DNA from: Kappaphycus alvarezii
Taxonomy: Eukaryota > Rhodophyta > Florideophyceae > Gigartinales > Solieriaceae
Length of the DNA stretch: 64,000 bases
Assembly: GCA_002205965.3 (NCBI GenBank)
Contig: NADL03000701.1
Coordinates: forward strand, 744,001-808,000
Direction: 5' to 3'
The translations under genes were made by a program, and so were the position numbers. The notes beneath the pieces are model-generated. The model was not told the DNA's origin. It saw nothing but the letters and a program-made list of their open reading frames with translations, and did not search any database. Each line of letters opens with the position of its first letter. Position 1 is the stretch's first letter. Below are positions 54,874 to 64,000 of the stretch, piece after piece.

Positions 54874-55735
54874 ATGGAGAGCGCAGCCAAGGCCAAAGCC
54901 AAGGCGCGCCCGCCTTCGTGGGCACAAATCGTGAAGGCTCACAAGAGCCCCCAAGTAACTACGGTCCCCTCTGTGCGCGATTTCTGCCGACTGCAGGCAG
55001 GATCGCTTGCTCTGAATGCCCCATCGCACGAGAAGACCCCGACGCGTCGGAGCCACGCCCCAAAACCGAGAGCCCCTGTCGCCCTGAATGGTATGACAGG
55101 ATTACCCCCAACACTGGCCCCCATTGTTGGGCAAAACCTAGTGAACTGGACTTATGCAACAAAGGTCTCGGATAGACCAATCGTCACACAGCGGTGGTAA
55201 AGGTACTTGGCCGAGAGCTGTGCAAGGCAGCAGGAGTCAGCGTTCAATATGAAGTGAAGTAACTACTTCCTGGACTGAACGCGCGACCCGCAGACACTCT
55301 GGTATACCCAAGGTCTGATGCAACAAACACCCAGTCCCCTCTCCCAGTGTCGTGTGACGTGAATGTATCACCCCGTTCCAAGAGAGCTATAAGTCAATGG
55401 CAGCACGGGAAGCGCGAGCTGCTGCAAACGCAGCAGGAAAGCGGAAGAAGAGAGACTTAGCTACGAAAGTGGCAGCGATTCCAGGCGAGGCAATGCCGGG
55501 ACGATCAAGGATAGGATGGGATTTTGTACCTCTAGCCTTCGAGTGGTTAGGAACATCCTCCTTAGAAACATCATAGATTATAGAGACATAAGCGGCAGCA
55601 GTAGCGTCTCGTAGCGGATGCTCGACGGGAGGAGTGCAGACTCGCCTGTATCAGAAGCTTAGCTACTTAATCTGGGCAACATGTGCAGCATCCGTAATTT
55701 GTCGCGCACCGCAACTCGCAGAGGTTAGTCACCAA
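54874..55735 (+). pseudogene. 3' tail of a non-LTR (LINE) ORF2
   Basis: An open frame from ATG 54874 (MESAAKAKAKARPPSWAQ) ends at 55200; the coding signal then jumps between frames. VVKVLGRELCKAAGVSVQYE (about 55190) and LNARPADTLVY, then PLPVSCDVNV, match the post-RT region of LINE ORF2 (RPAD, DV). WDFVPLAFEWLGTSS (about 55520), then TRLYQKLSYLIWATCAASVICRAP (key parts RLYQKLS, W, CRAP) match the minus-strand relic at 2574-2985. It ends about 55 bp before element D. The first 100 codons may instead be a host or chimeric fragment. Confidence 0.5.
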
Positions 55736-55790
55736 ATTCCAACTTAATTTTAAGTACTTAGCAACGTTGCACATTTTGACTGCACACCAG

Positions 55791-56151
55791 TGATAAAAGA
55801 TGAACCAGAACTGGGCTTGGAATGTTTCCCGCAATAATTGTCGCGGGAAGTGTAATGAGTTTCCACGTGGACACGTGTTGGATCCAAAGCGACTTGCCGT
55901 GTACTTACTGTATGTTCCCACGCTCACCGCCGGCGTGGCCAACGTCTAAACCTTCTCCTTATTGAATCTATTGTCTAGCTGACACATATTAAAACGCATT
56001 AGCCGCGTGGATATGACGGACCACATCTTCTATGCATTAAAATAACCCCAAAATTTCCGTCCATAGTAAAAGCTTTCCCGTTTGACCATCTTGAGCATAT
56101 CTTCGCGTAAGTCGCCCGTAGCTCTCGAAGTAACGACGGTGATCTCAACAC
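55791..56151 (+). repeat. Left LTR of element D
   Basis: 361 bp, TGATAAAAG to CTCAACA. It aligns with the two halves of the right LTR on either side of the Tc1/mariner insertion. Shared blocks include attgtcgcgggaagtgtaat and cttcccgtttgaccatcttg-like sequence. Confidence 0.8.
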
Positions 56152-56432
56152 AAAAGATTCAATCCCGCAATATCCTTTATAGTCCGCAGTCGACATGGAG
56201 AAGCCAACATAAGACAAGAAGGACGAACGGACCAAGCTCGGAAGTGACTAGAGGGGTCAGAACAGGCAAAAGACACAAAGAAGTAGAAGGCACAACCGTA
56301 ACGCCAACTCGGAATTCTTCCTTGGAGACCATGTGGACCTTCTCAGATATGCCTATACTTATGATTCTGCCGCGAGAGCCAATCAGTACGATAAAACCAC
56401 TCGAAAAGGTAGCTCCATAAGCGAAGAAAGAA

Positions 56433-56834
56433 ATGACCTTCACCATGGATATCTGGAGAGAAGTACATAGTCTCGAGGAACCGACGACCGACGAGTGGAA
56501 GCTAAAGGCGTTGGTGGACGATGCAGATGATCTCACCAAGGCTATCTTCACAGAAGAAGTTAAGAAGTACATGCTGAGAAAGCGCACATTCCACAGAAAC
56601 AAATCGAAATTGTTTACAATTGCGCTGGGCCAATGCTCAGAAGCGATGAAGGCCAAGCTCGAAAGTGAGATTGCATGGCCTGAAATACACAAAGACCATG
56701 ATATTGTCAAGCTGTTGAATTCAATTAAAATTTGGATGTTGAATCAAAAAGGCGACAGGAACCCGATACTTTCGACGTATTCAGCTATAAATGCGTTTTT
56801 TTGGATCAAAAAACACCGCCATGAAGAAATTTGA
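56433..56834 (+). pseudogene. gag of element D
   Basis: A 133-codon frame. KLKALVDDADDLTKAIFTEE, then YMLRKRTFHRNKSKL and LGQCSEAMKAKLES match the capsid region of CoDi-like copia gags. It ends at a stop before the zinc knuckle, which lies in a later frame at about 57269. Confidence 0.7.
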
Positions 56835-57262
56835 GAATACCGCAAACGCTTTGCAGCTGTGGTTGTAGTTCTACATCATGTGGGCATAGAGCTGGGTGCC
56901 TCGTTGACCAATATAAGAGAGAGGATCCTGCAAGAGGAGAACATGACAAGGAGAGATGCTACTGACAACTAGAAGAAGAGAGCAAACGTGAAGGCATTCT
57001 AGAAGCTTGTAGCAGTTGCTTTCATAAACTCCGTTGATAAGGTTCATTTTCAATGTTGCTATCAACCTAGAGAATGAATTTCTTAAGATAAATGACCAAT
57101 AACCAGTAGTTCTTACTGCTGCATACAATATGATGTTAAATTAGCGATGCTCGACCGATTATCGTGAATCTTCAGCCACTGATGGTCTGAGCTTTGCTCA
57201 AGGTCAAAATGAAAGCAGAGGGCCCATCATCTAACCAAAGACTAGGCTGAGATCGCGCGGAC

Positions 57263-57979
57263 GTGCAGTGTTACTCATGTGGCGAGTATGGGCACTATTC
57301 ATGTGAGAAAGAGAAGTACAAGAATCAAAATGGAAAACGGTCGCAGGAGGGGACCATGAACGCCATGACGCATTACTCCGAAGACCACAGCGATAAAGAC
57401 GAAGACCCTTATGGGCTCGCATTCTGTACTGTCGACAAAGTTGCTGCGTACCATGGACATGTGTTGAGGCATGAAGGGGAAGTGTTGCAGAAAGTCGCCA
57501 TGAGCTCTTTCAAAAAATCGCGAGCCCGAGTTTTTCCAAGTGGTAGCATCGGTCTCAATATTATGTCTTCCGTTGATGTATTTGATGATAGAATGCTGTT
57601 AGAAAACATTAGATATGTCGAGGATACCATGGACATAACATGCAACGCTGGCACAATGGTGGTTAACCAGGTCAGTGGTTTGAATGGATACGGTACCGTC
57701 TGGTATCATCAACACTCCATTACAAACATACTGTCCCTTAACAAGGTACAGCAAATATTCTGTGTGACTTATGACAACGAGAATGGAGATTGCTTTAAGG
57801 TTCATACGGGAGAATGTGTGTATATAGCTTTTCATCCAACTGAGAAAGTCTTGTATACATCACGATTTCTCGAGTGTTCCCAAGGCGTCGCGGTAATGTT
57901 CAGGACTGCGGCCGAAAATAAGAGGTCATTCACCAATCGCGAGATCAAAGGGCTGAGACTGCACGGAGCCTACAAATAA
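57263..57979 (+). pseudogene. Zinc knuckle and protease of element D
   Basis: CYSCGEYGHYSC is a shortened CCHC knuckle (C-x2-C-x4-H-x2-C). After an Asp/Glu spacer comes the protease block: SSVDVFDDRMLLENIR, CNAGTMVVNQ, GYGTVWYHQHSITNILSL. The catalytic D-S/T-G is replaced by SGSIGLN, so the protease is dead. Confidence 0.7.
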
Positions 57980-57999
57980 CGCTTGGTAGACCAAGCGCC

Positions 58000-58740
58000 A
58001 AACAGTTGACTAGGATACTCGGCCAAAATCTCCTTCGAAACTGTGAAGTGATTTCACAAGATGTGCTGAACGCGAAGAAGATATATGGCCCTGATGTGGT
58101 CTCCTTGAAAGGAAAGGTGGATCGTAGTAAAAGTGACCATGTGGACCTCACCGCATCCCCAATCCCTAAGCACATCATGGAACGCCACAGGGAAGTCACC
58201 GATCCATAAAATTCTGCACTGCCGAAGCCTTGGAGAATAGACGCGACGCCACGCTACTTGCAAACATACGCAGCGTTAAGATTGCGTACGCACGTCGCGG
58301 AATCATGATAAGTCATTTCGTAGCTGATAATGAATTCAGTTAATTGGAAGGACCATTGTCTGACATCTGCATTGCCCTCAACGTGGTAGCAAGAGCCGAA
58401 CTCGTGCCTGAGGTCTAACAGTATATTAGAAAGCTGAAAGAGCGGTGCAGAGCAACGTTCAACATACTACCCTTCAAGGCATCACCCCCGCGCATGTTGG
58501 TCGGACTCGTGTATGCGATGAACTTTTGGATCCATGCTTTCCACGCTCTCGATGGTGTTTCGGAAACGATGAGCCCACGTGAGCTGGTGAAAGGAGTGGA
58601 GTTGGATGCGAGAATACATTGCGTGGTGCCATTCGGGACATATATCCAGACACATGAACAACATGACAATTATATGATGTCAAGGACTATTGGGGCTATT
58701 GCAATTAGACCAACAGGAAATGTACAAGGAGTTCATTAAT
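58000..58740 (+). pseudogene. Integrase remains of element D
   Basis: NLLRNCEVISQDVLNAKKIYG, shown here by its key parts NLLRNC, DV-x-NA-KIYGPD, then LKGK, HV and PIPKHIMERHREVT, is the pre-integrase segment. After frame changes, LKERCRATFNILPF, then MNFWIHAFHA and ELVKGVELDARIHCVVPFGTY are the late core. The catalytic centre between them is lost. Confidence 0.7.
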
Positions 58741-58819
58741 TCTATAGCCTCCAAACGGGCAAGCGAATCATTCGAAATCGTTGGACTGAAATACCGATAC
58801 CGATGGACGTTTTTACCGG

Positions 58820-59395
58820 GTGCAAGAGTTGGCAGGAAGTACTACTACAAGGCGAATAACATTCGGTGATCGTAATAACCAAGAGGTAGAACATGTCTAC
58901 GAAGGCTGCGATGATGAGAGTCTGGACAGCTCTAGCGCCCCCGGTTCTGATTCCGACAGCGTCCTCGACGAGAACGAGGTGCGTGTAGACCATGAACAAG
59001 ACACCCACGGAACAGTACCCACAAATATGGGTAGACCCAAAGACGTCGAAGTGACACCAATGCAAGATGATGAGACGAAAAAACGACCAGGGATAGCGAT
59101 CGACCACGGAGCTTTTGTTGAGGATACGATGCCTGAGGGAGCTGTGCTAAAGCCAATCTCTCAGGCTGCTGAGGTCGAAGGTGAGTCAAGACATGATCCG
59201 GAAATAGCCAAGAATGAATACGCAGTAACGCAAGTCGAAGCGAAAGATGAGGAAGGTAATGTAACAATTACGCCACAACGTGAAACTGGTGGCGATGTGG
59301 ACGAGGAGACGTGGGAACAGGCAGAAAGCGCCGGAGTGGCGCTCGAAAAAGAAATGGATGATCGCTATAGGGAAAGGATGTACATTATGGACTGA
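58820..59395 (+). pseudogene. Acidic integrase-RT linker of element D
   Basis: A 191-codon open frame rich in Asp and Glu (DDESLDSSSAPGSDSDSV), between integrase and RT. Such variable acidic linkers are usual in this copia group. No separate function is assigned. Confidence 0.5.
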
Positions 59396-59549
59396 AGTCT
59401 AGAAGAAAACTAAACTACGATAGGACTCTTTTGGGGTAGATCGACACAAGCGATATTTCTCCTCGCGTCGATGCTTTCACAGTTTCTAGTATGGCCTCGG
59501 AGCATGGGCCGATGCTCGCCACTATATTAACCCAGTACGGTCTCAAAAG

Positions 59550-61114
59550 GGACTTCGGCTATTCGGAGAAGGTAGCGATCATGCGGTGTGTGCGGAGATG
59601 CAACAACTCCACGACCGCAATGTAATGCGGCCAGTACACTCTGACGATATTTCGGGACGCGAGCGTCACGACGCGCTGCAGTACCTTATGTTCCTTAAGC
59701 AAAAATGGACGGGCGCATACAGGGGCGAGGATGCGCGGACGGACATAAACAGCAGGGTTATATCTCGAAAGGCGAGGAATCTTCACCAACCATATCTTTT
59801 GAGGCCGTGTTCCTGCAGGTTAGGATTGCTGCAAAGGACCTCCGGGATGAGGTAACCATCGAAAGTCCTGGGGCTTTCATACAGATGGACCTCAGTGGTG
59901 AGACAGTGCACCTCAGGTTCGAATGGTGGATGGCTGAGCTCCTAGAAATGATTGATCCGCAGCTTTATCGTCAACAAATCATCGTGGAAAGGGGAAAGCC
60001 GGTCCTGTATGCAGTGTTCCGGAAAGTGTTGTATGATATGGATCAGTCTTCCCTAAGTTTTGGGAGCAAATCCTCGATGAACTCGATGCTCCACCGTGGA
60101 CGCTTACGATTGGCGTGTCGCCAACCACATGGTCAATGGGCACCACCAAACTGTTGGGTGGCATTACGCATGTGGATGCAGAGGCGAACCGTGACCTGGC
60201 CAATTGGTTTCAGGATAAGTATGCAAAACTAAGCCATTTGAACGTGCACACAGGCAAGGTGCACGAATATCTCGGAATGGAGCTGGATCTCCCAAAGTCG
60301 GTTCCTTCAACATAAGCATGCGAGACTATATCAAACGCCTACTCGACGAAGCACCTGGAGATTACGCCGGAGAAGCGATTAGACCCGCGTCGCGAAACCT
60401 GTTTGACGTAGATGAAGACGGGCCAAGACTAGATGAGAAGGTGGCGATTACTTTCCATCATCTGGTAGCCAAGTTGTTTTTTATATGTAAGAGAGCAAGA
60501 CCCGACATTCAGATGGCGGTCGGATTCCTCACGACCAGATTTAAAGCACCAGACTTGCACGACTGGAAGAAACTGAAGCGGATGCTTCGGTATTTACGGT
60601 CGACTTGGGAGCTGTCCATGACGCATGAAGCGAATTCCGGGCACATCGTTAAGTTATGGATGGATGTCTCGTTTACCTTGCATCCAGACATGCGTCGCCA
60701 AAGTGGCGGAGCCATGTCGATAGGCAAGGGTATGGTTTACAGTTTGGCTATCAGACAGAAGGTGAACACTAGAAGGTCTACTAAAGCCGAGCTGGTAGAA
60801 ACGTATGATTTCATGCTGCAGGTCCTGTGGAATCGATATTTCTCGGGGTCCAAGAGTATAAGGTACGCGATAACATTGTAAACTAGGACAATCAGAGTTC
60901 CATATTGATGGAAATGAACGGAAAAGGGTCGAACAGCAAACTCACGCGCCACCTTAACATCCGATTCTTCTTTATCACAGACCGGATACAAGCTGATGAG
61001 GTGAGCCTGAGATTCTGTCCAACAGGCGAGATGATGGGGGACTTCTTTACGAAGCCTTTACAAGGCTCACAGTTCATAAAGTTCCGCAACGCGGTCTTGA
61101 ACATCGATAGTTGA
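59550..61114 (+). pseudogene. Reverse transcriptase and RNase H remains of element D
   Basis: RT start: EMQQLHDRNVMRPVHSDD, then ADGHKQQGYISKGEESSPT, then PGAFIQMDL and YRQQIIVERGKPVLY. The segment that should hold the YVDD/HVDD catalytic motif is missing. The connection region (HTGKVHEYLGMELDL, MRDYIKRLLDEAPGDYAGEA) and RNase H (KRARPDIQMAV, SGGAMSIGKGMVYS, STKAELVETYD, TRHLNIRFFFITDRI, PTGEMMGDFFTKPLQG) follow in two frames to 61114. Confidence 0.8.
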
Positions 61115-61341
61115 TCGCTCAAGCCCTGGTGTCGGGATCACATAAGTGTGTTGGGCAAAACCAATGAAATGGCCTTGGAATTTTTCCCAAAGTAATTGTC
61201 GCGGGAAGTGTAATGAGTTTACACATGGATACGGGCTGAATCCAGAGCGACTTTCCGTGTACTTATGTTCCCACGCTCACCGCCGGCGTGGAAATCGTGT
61301 AAACCTTCTCCCCATTGAATCTATTGTCTAGCTGGCACATA

Positions 61342-62866
61342 CGGTGCCCGAAACTTGACTACGATACCCTACCTAAAGTGTCTTGAAAGCTGAAAATAGG
61401 ACTTTCACAGCGAAAATTTGTCCATTTACTTAACATCACATAATAAAAGAGATGATAAAGTTTCAAAGAAATGCCAACATTGCTTTATTATTTAATACTA
61501 TAACGGCTACCGGAGGGGGTGAAAGTCGATTACGACAGTTCTTCTACAAGTTGCCATATCATCGAAACGAACAAGCTCATTACTTTGTGGTCTTTCCTTG
61601 ACCTTCCAACGAAGCTGCACAACGGTATCGCATGCATTGAACTAGCAGATAGCGAGTATTATAGTCCAGTTTACGCCATTCCGCGATAATAGCCTCTTTA
61701 AAGTCCGATACAGAGTCAAACTGCCTCCCACCTTGGTAAAACCGGCGCGAAATGATGCCCTAAAGATTCTCTATTGGATTTATATTCGGATTTTGCGCAG
61801 GTCAGTCCATGACATTGATATTATTCTCTCTAAACTACGACATTTTCTACCTATTGAAATGAATGGATTCATTGTCCTGCGGAAAAATGCATGTTCCAGG
61901 ATTTTATTGCTCTATAAACGGTTGCAAATACTCGTTTAGGGTTTTTACAGTACTTCTTGGTGTTCTGCGGACCACACAGAAAAGCAATATCAGAGTATCC
62001 TTTCTCTGAAAAGTCCATTCATATCATGAAGCTTCCACCACCAGTCTGCCGCTTGGAAAAGATCCTCTTTTCATTCCGAAGGTCACGTCAGTTACTCGAG
62101 TGGCCATCAGGGCCATCGAAGTTCCACTATTTTCATTTGAGAATACCACACGACCCCATTCTGCACGTGAACAAGCATGTTGTTCTCTGACTCACATTAA
62201 ACGATTCCGACGATGTGATAATGTCAAAGACGGCTTACGTTTCGTCTTCGTGAAGCTCAGGTGTTTGTCTGGGCAGAGTATTTGCTGCACTATGCGTGCA
62301 GAAACGGGCAAGTTGAGGTCTTTCTTGACGTTATTTGTGAACAAGGAACCCTTCCGCCTCTCTTTGAGGATGGCTCGGCGAGCTGTTTCCGTTAGTTCTG
62401 TTTATCCAGTAGTCTTCTTACATATCCTATATGTTTCTCTATTGTTTAGATACCTCATAATCGCGTCACGCGATCGTTGCAGGCGACGGTAAGTTTCTCC
62501 CACTGGTACCTCGGCGACACGAAGTTCATCAAATCTGCCTCGCTCCTTCTCAGCAAAAGAAGACTTTCGACCCATCTGGGTAATAGGGGAGATCTCGGGG
62601 AAGCGATAGAGGAGGTCGGTAGGGATTTTGGAGCAAATGCAGGCGGTAATGTCGTGTTTCATGGTTACTGTCGTAATGTTATTTCACCCTCTCAAGTAGC
62701 CGTTTGCACGGCGAGTAAAGTAAAAATATCTCATTTTCCTAAAGCTTTTGGCCCTTTAATCACCGTTATGAGTAGATATGATGGACGAAATTCAGTTTTT
62801 CACCACCTATTTTTACCGCTTTTATGACACTTTTGGAGGGTTGTCGTAATTGAGTTTCGGGCACTC
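61342..62866 (-). mobile_element. Tc1/mariner-type DNA transposon inside the LTR of element D
   Basis: 1525 bp flanked by TA on both sides (61340-61341 and 62867-62868), the target duplication of the superfamily. The ends are imperfect inverted repeats of about 39 bp (29 positions match), with GTGCCCGAAACT shared exactly. The minus strand carries a decayed transposase. The empty site is preserved in the left LTR, which fixes the boundaries. Confidence 0.9.
61580..62575 (-). pseudogene. Tc1/mariner transposase, decayed
   Basis: It starts MGRKSSFAEKERGRFDEL, a helix-turn-helix DNA-binding region (VGETYRRLQRSRDAIMRYL), and spans about 332 codons, the normal length. The end has VMD and PAQNPNINPIENL with a TAG in place of the usual Trp, then ISRRFYQGGRQF and a stop at 61580. 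Several stops and shifts in between show it is inactive. Confidence 0.82.
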
Positions 62867-63030
62867 TAGTAAAACGCACTTGCCGCGTGGATTTAACCGA
62901 CTACATCTTCTATACATTAAAATAACCCAAAGTGTTCTCCGTATAGTAAAAGCTTTCCCGTTTGACCATCTTGAGCATATCTTCGCCTAAGTGGCGCGTG
63001 GCCCTCTAAGTAAAGACGGTGATCTCAACA

Positions 63031-63718
63031 CCTATGATGTTCACGCTGGCTTTCTCCGCAGGCCCTCCGGGCATTGGAGCCTTGCTGATATACGAAAACG
63101 CACTAGCCGGCCTACTGATCGCAGCCGAGGATGCCGGAGTGCCCTTGCCCAAGCCTGCACCCCTGACATCGGGAGATTGGACATTTTTTGTGCACTACGC
63201 TGCGGACTCCAACGATCTCCTAAAAATACTCTAGGGGATCCCAATCATTTAGAGCAACCCCACCCATGACGGAATCCGAATCCAAACAAGTGACAATCCT
63301 GCGATTTCTATTGGTGAATCCAATTGGGAATATCACGTTTCAACGCTGTTGTTCAAAAATCTCGTTGCCCATCCATGACGGCGCACCTATTCGAGATTCA
63401 ATAGTGTGGAAAGGTGAAAGCATGTGGAGCTGCTCCAAAATCAATGTTTTCCCACACCGACGCCGTGCCCCTTATCGCCACCCTCCCTAATTTTTTACAT
63501 GCAACAATACTAGAAGCACATACCCCACCTTTCTGCTTCAAGTGACAAAGCGCCCCCTCCCGCACTGCAGTTTCTCAGGCCACCTGCGTACATACTACGA
63601 CAACGAAACGAATTTCGTGTGGGTCAAGGACAGGCTAAGGTTCCCCTGCCCACCAACTATTGAGAAGGAGAGAACTATTTGTTCGTTTACTGAACGGGCT
63701 CCGCAGCAAGGTTACTTA
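63031..63718. other. Spacer right of element D
   Basis: Short open frames (63019-63234, 63266-63490, 63542-63739) with no recognised motifs. They might be decayed pieces of the gene that follows or of another repeat. Confidence 0.3.
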
Positions 63719-64000
63719 GCAGGAAAAGTTGACGTTTAGCCAACATGTTGGGAAGGGCAAAAAATTCATTTACGAAAGTGAGTTGGAAGATCTAGAGGTA
63801 TTTGTTGCCTCGTTTTGGATGCAAATGGCGCAGGTTATCCTCATGGCAGACTTGAAACCTTCACAAAGTGTTTCTCTTCCTGGAAAGTCTGGTAATATAC
63901 TTCGTGACTACGAGGAAGCCCATGTACATTACATGGCCAAATACTTTTGGCCAGAAGGAGAGCCTAGGCCTGGAACATCTTCTTATGGACCAGAGCAAAC
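63719..64000 (+). CDS. Start or internal part of an unidentified gene, cut by the right edge
   Basis: From just after a TAG (about 63716) one frame stays open to the end of the window. It reads as a normal protein: FIYESELEDLEVFVASFWMQ, then MADLKPSQSVSLPG, then HVHYMAKYFWPEGEPRPG. No ATG lies early in the frame, so the true start may be upstream behind a frameshift or splice site, or at one of the internal Met codons. No family recognised. Confidence 0.4.

Larger units (their letters stand above)
55791..63030 (+). mobile_element. Ty1/copia retrotransposon D (CoDi-like), decayed, right LTR split by a DNA transposon
   Basis: LTRs (55791-56151, and 61149-63030 including a 1525-bp insertion) flank gag, zinc knuckle, protease, integrase, linker, RT and RNase H in copia order. 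The domain sequences follow the CoDi-like group of diatom copia elements. Many stops, frameshifts and a missing RT catalytic segment make it inactive. The flanking 5-mers (accag and cctat) do not match, so no target duplication is claimed. Net of the insertion it is about 5.7 kb. Confidence 0.85.
61149..63030 (+). repeat. Right LTR of element D, split by a transposon
   Basis: Halves 61149-61341 and 62869-63030 together give about 355 bp matching the left LTR. The uninterrupted copy reads cacatattaaaacgc where this copy has cacata, the insert, tagtaaaacgc. Confidence 0.82.

Noticed and set aside
1-64000. tRNA, rRNA, CRISPR array or prokaryotic operon
   Set aside because: None recognised by eye. 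Gene structure, LTR elements and protein families are eukaryotic. A tRNA could still be missed without a covariance-model search.

Overview
The window looks like nuclear DNA of a eukaryote with compact, intron-poor genes, most likely a florideophyte red alga. This is inferred from the gene content: a Golgi-type sulfotransferase, a bile-acid/sodium-symporter-family carrier, an ESCRT-III subunit, an ASPM spindle protein, a DHHC-type acyltransferase and EME1-like nuclease partners. Genes are single-exon wherever the frame can be followed, sit close together in gene islands, and are separated by retrotransposon-rich deserts. No species assignment was tested. No tRNA, rRNA, CRISPR array or bacterial-style operon was recognised.

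Layout. 1-2450: two divergent genes, a left-truncated secreted protein on the minus strand and a membrane sulfotransferase on the plus strand. 2468-6841: degenerate LTR element A with a non-LTR (LINE) tail embedded in its left LTR. 6842-11438: gene-poor. 11439-19418: gene island with a CHMP2/Vps2 subunit, a COG3044-type ABC-class ATPase, a C2H2 zinc-finger protein and an ankyrin-DHEC acyltransferase. 20357-23863: remnants of retroelement C (zinc-finger ORF, gag, protease). 23880-29961: gene-poor, with a PIF/Harbinger-like transposase relic and a perfect hairpin. 29962-34643: LTR element B, young and complete at its ends (306-bp LTRs, TSD gatcc), lacking reverse transcriptase and carrying a long antisense frame. 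34644-38116: gene-poor. 38117-53616: second gene island with a BASS transporter, a GT25-like glycosyltransferase, two tandem EME1-like genes, a large ASPM-like gene and a fungal-type aspartate-semialdehyde dehydrogenase. 54874-55735: LINE tail. 55791-63030: Ty1/copia element D, whose right LTR is split by a 1525-bp Tc1/mariner element. 63719-64000: start of a gene that leaves the window.

Two copia-related lineages coexist. Elements A, B and C have integrase, protease or RNase H regions resembling a polyprotein group I know mainly from fungi. Element D resembles the CoDi-like copia elements known from diatoms. Several otherwise well-conserved host genes (CHMP2, zinc finger, ankyrin-DHEC, first EME1-like, ASPM, ASADH) are broken by single-base shifts, several of them in homopolymers. 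Residual assembly indels are the simplest explanation, so these are annotated as genes and not as pseudogenes. GTACTGTAC/TACAGTA-type palindromic motifs recur in the intergenic spacers, especially in divergent promoters.

Functionally the host genes form no single pathway. They touch endosomal membrane scission (CHMP2), protein acylation, Golgi glycosylation and sulfation, solute transport, amino-acid synthesis, recombination (EME1-like pair) and spindle organisation (ASPM).
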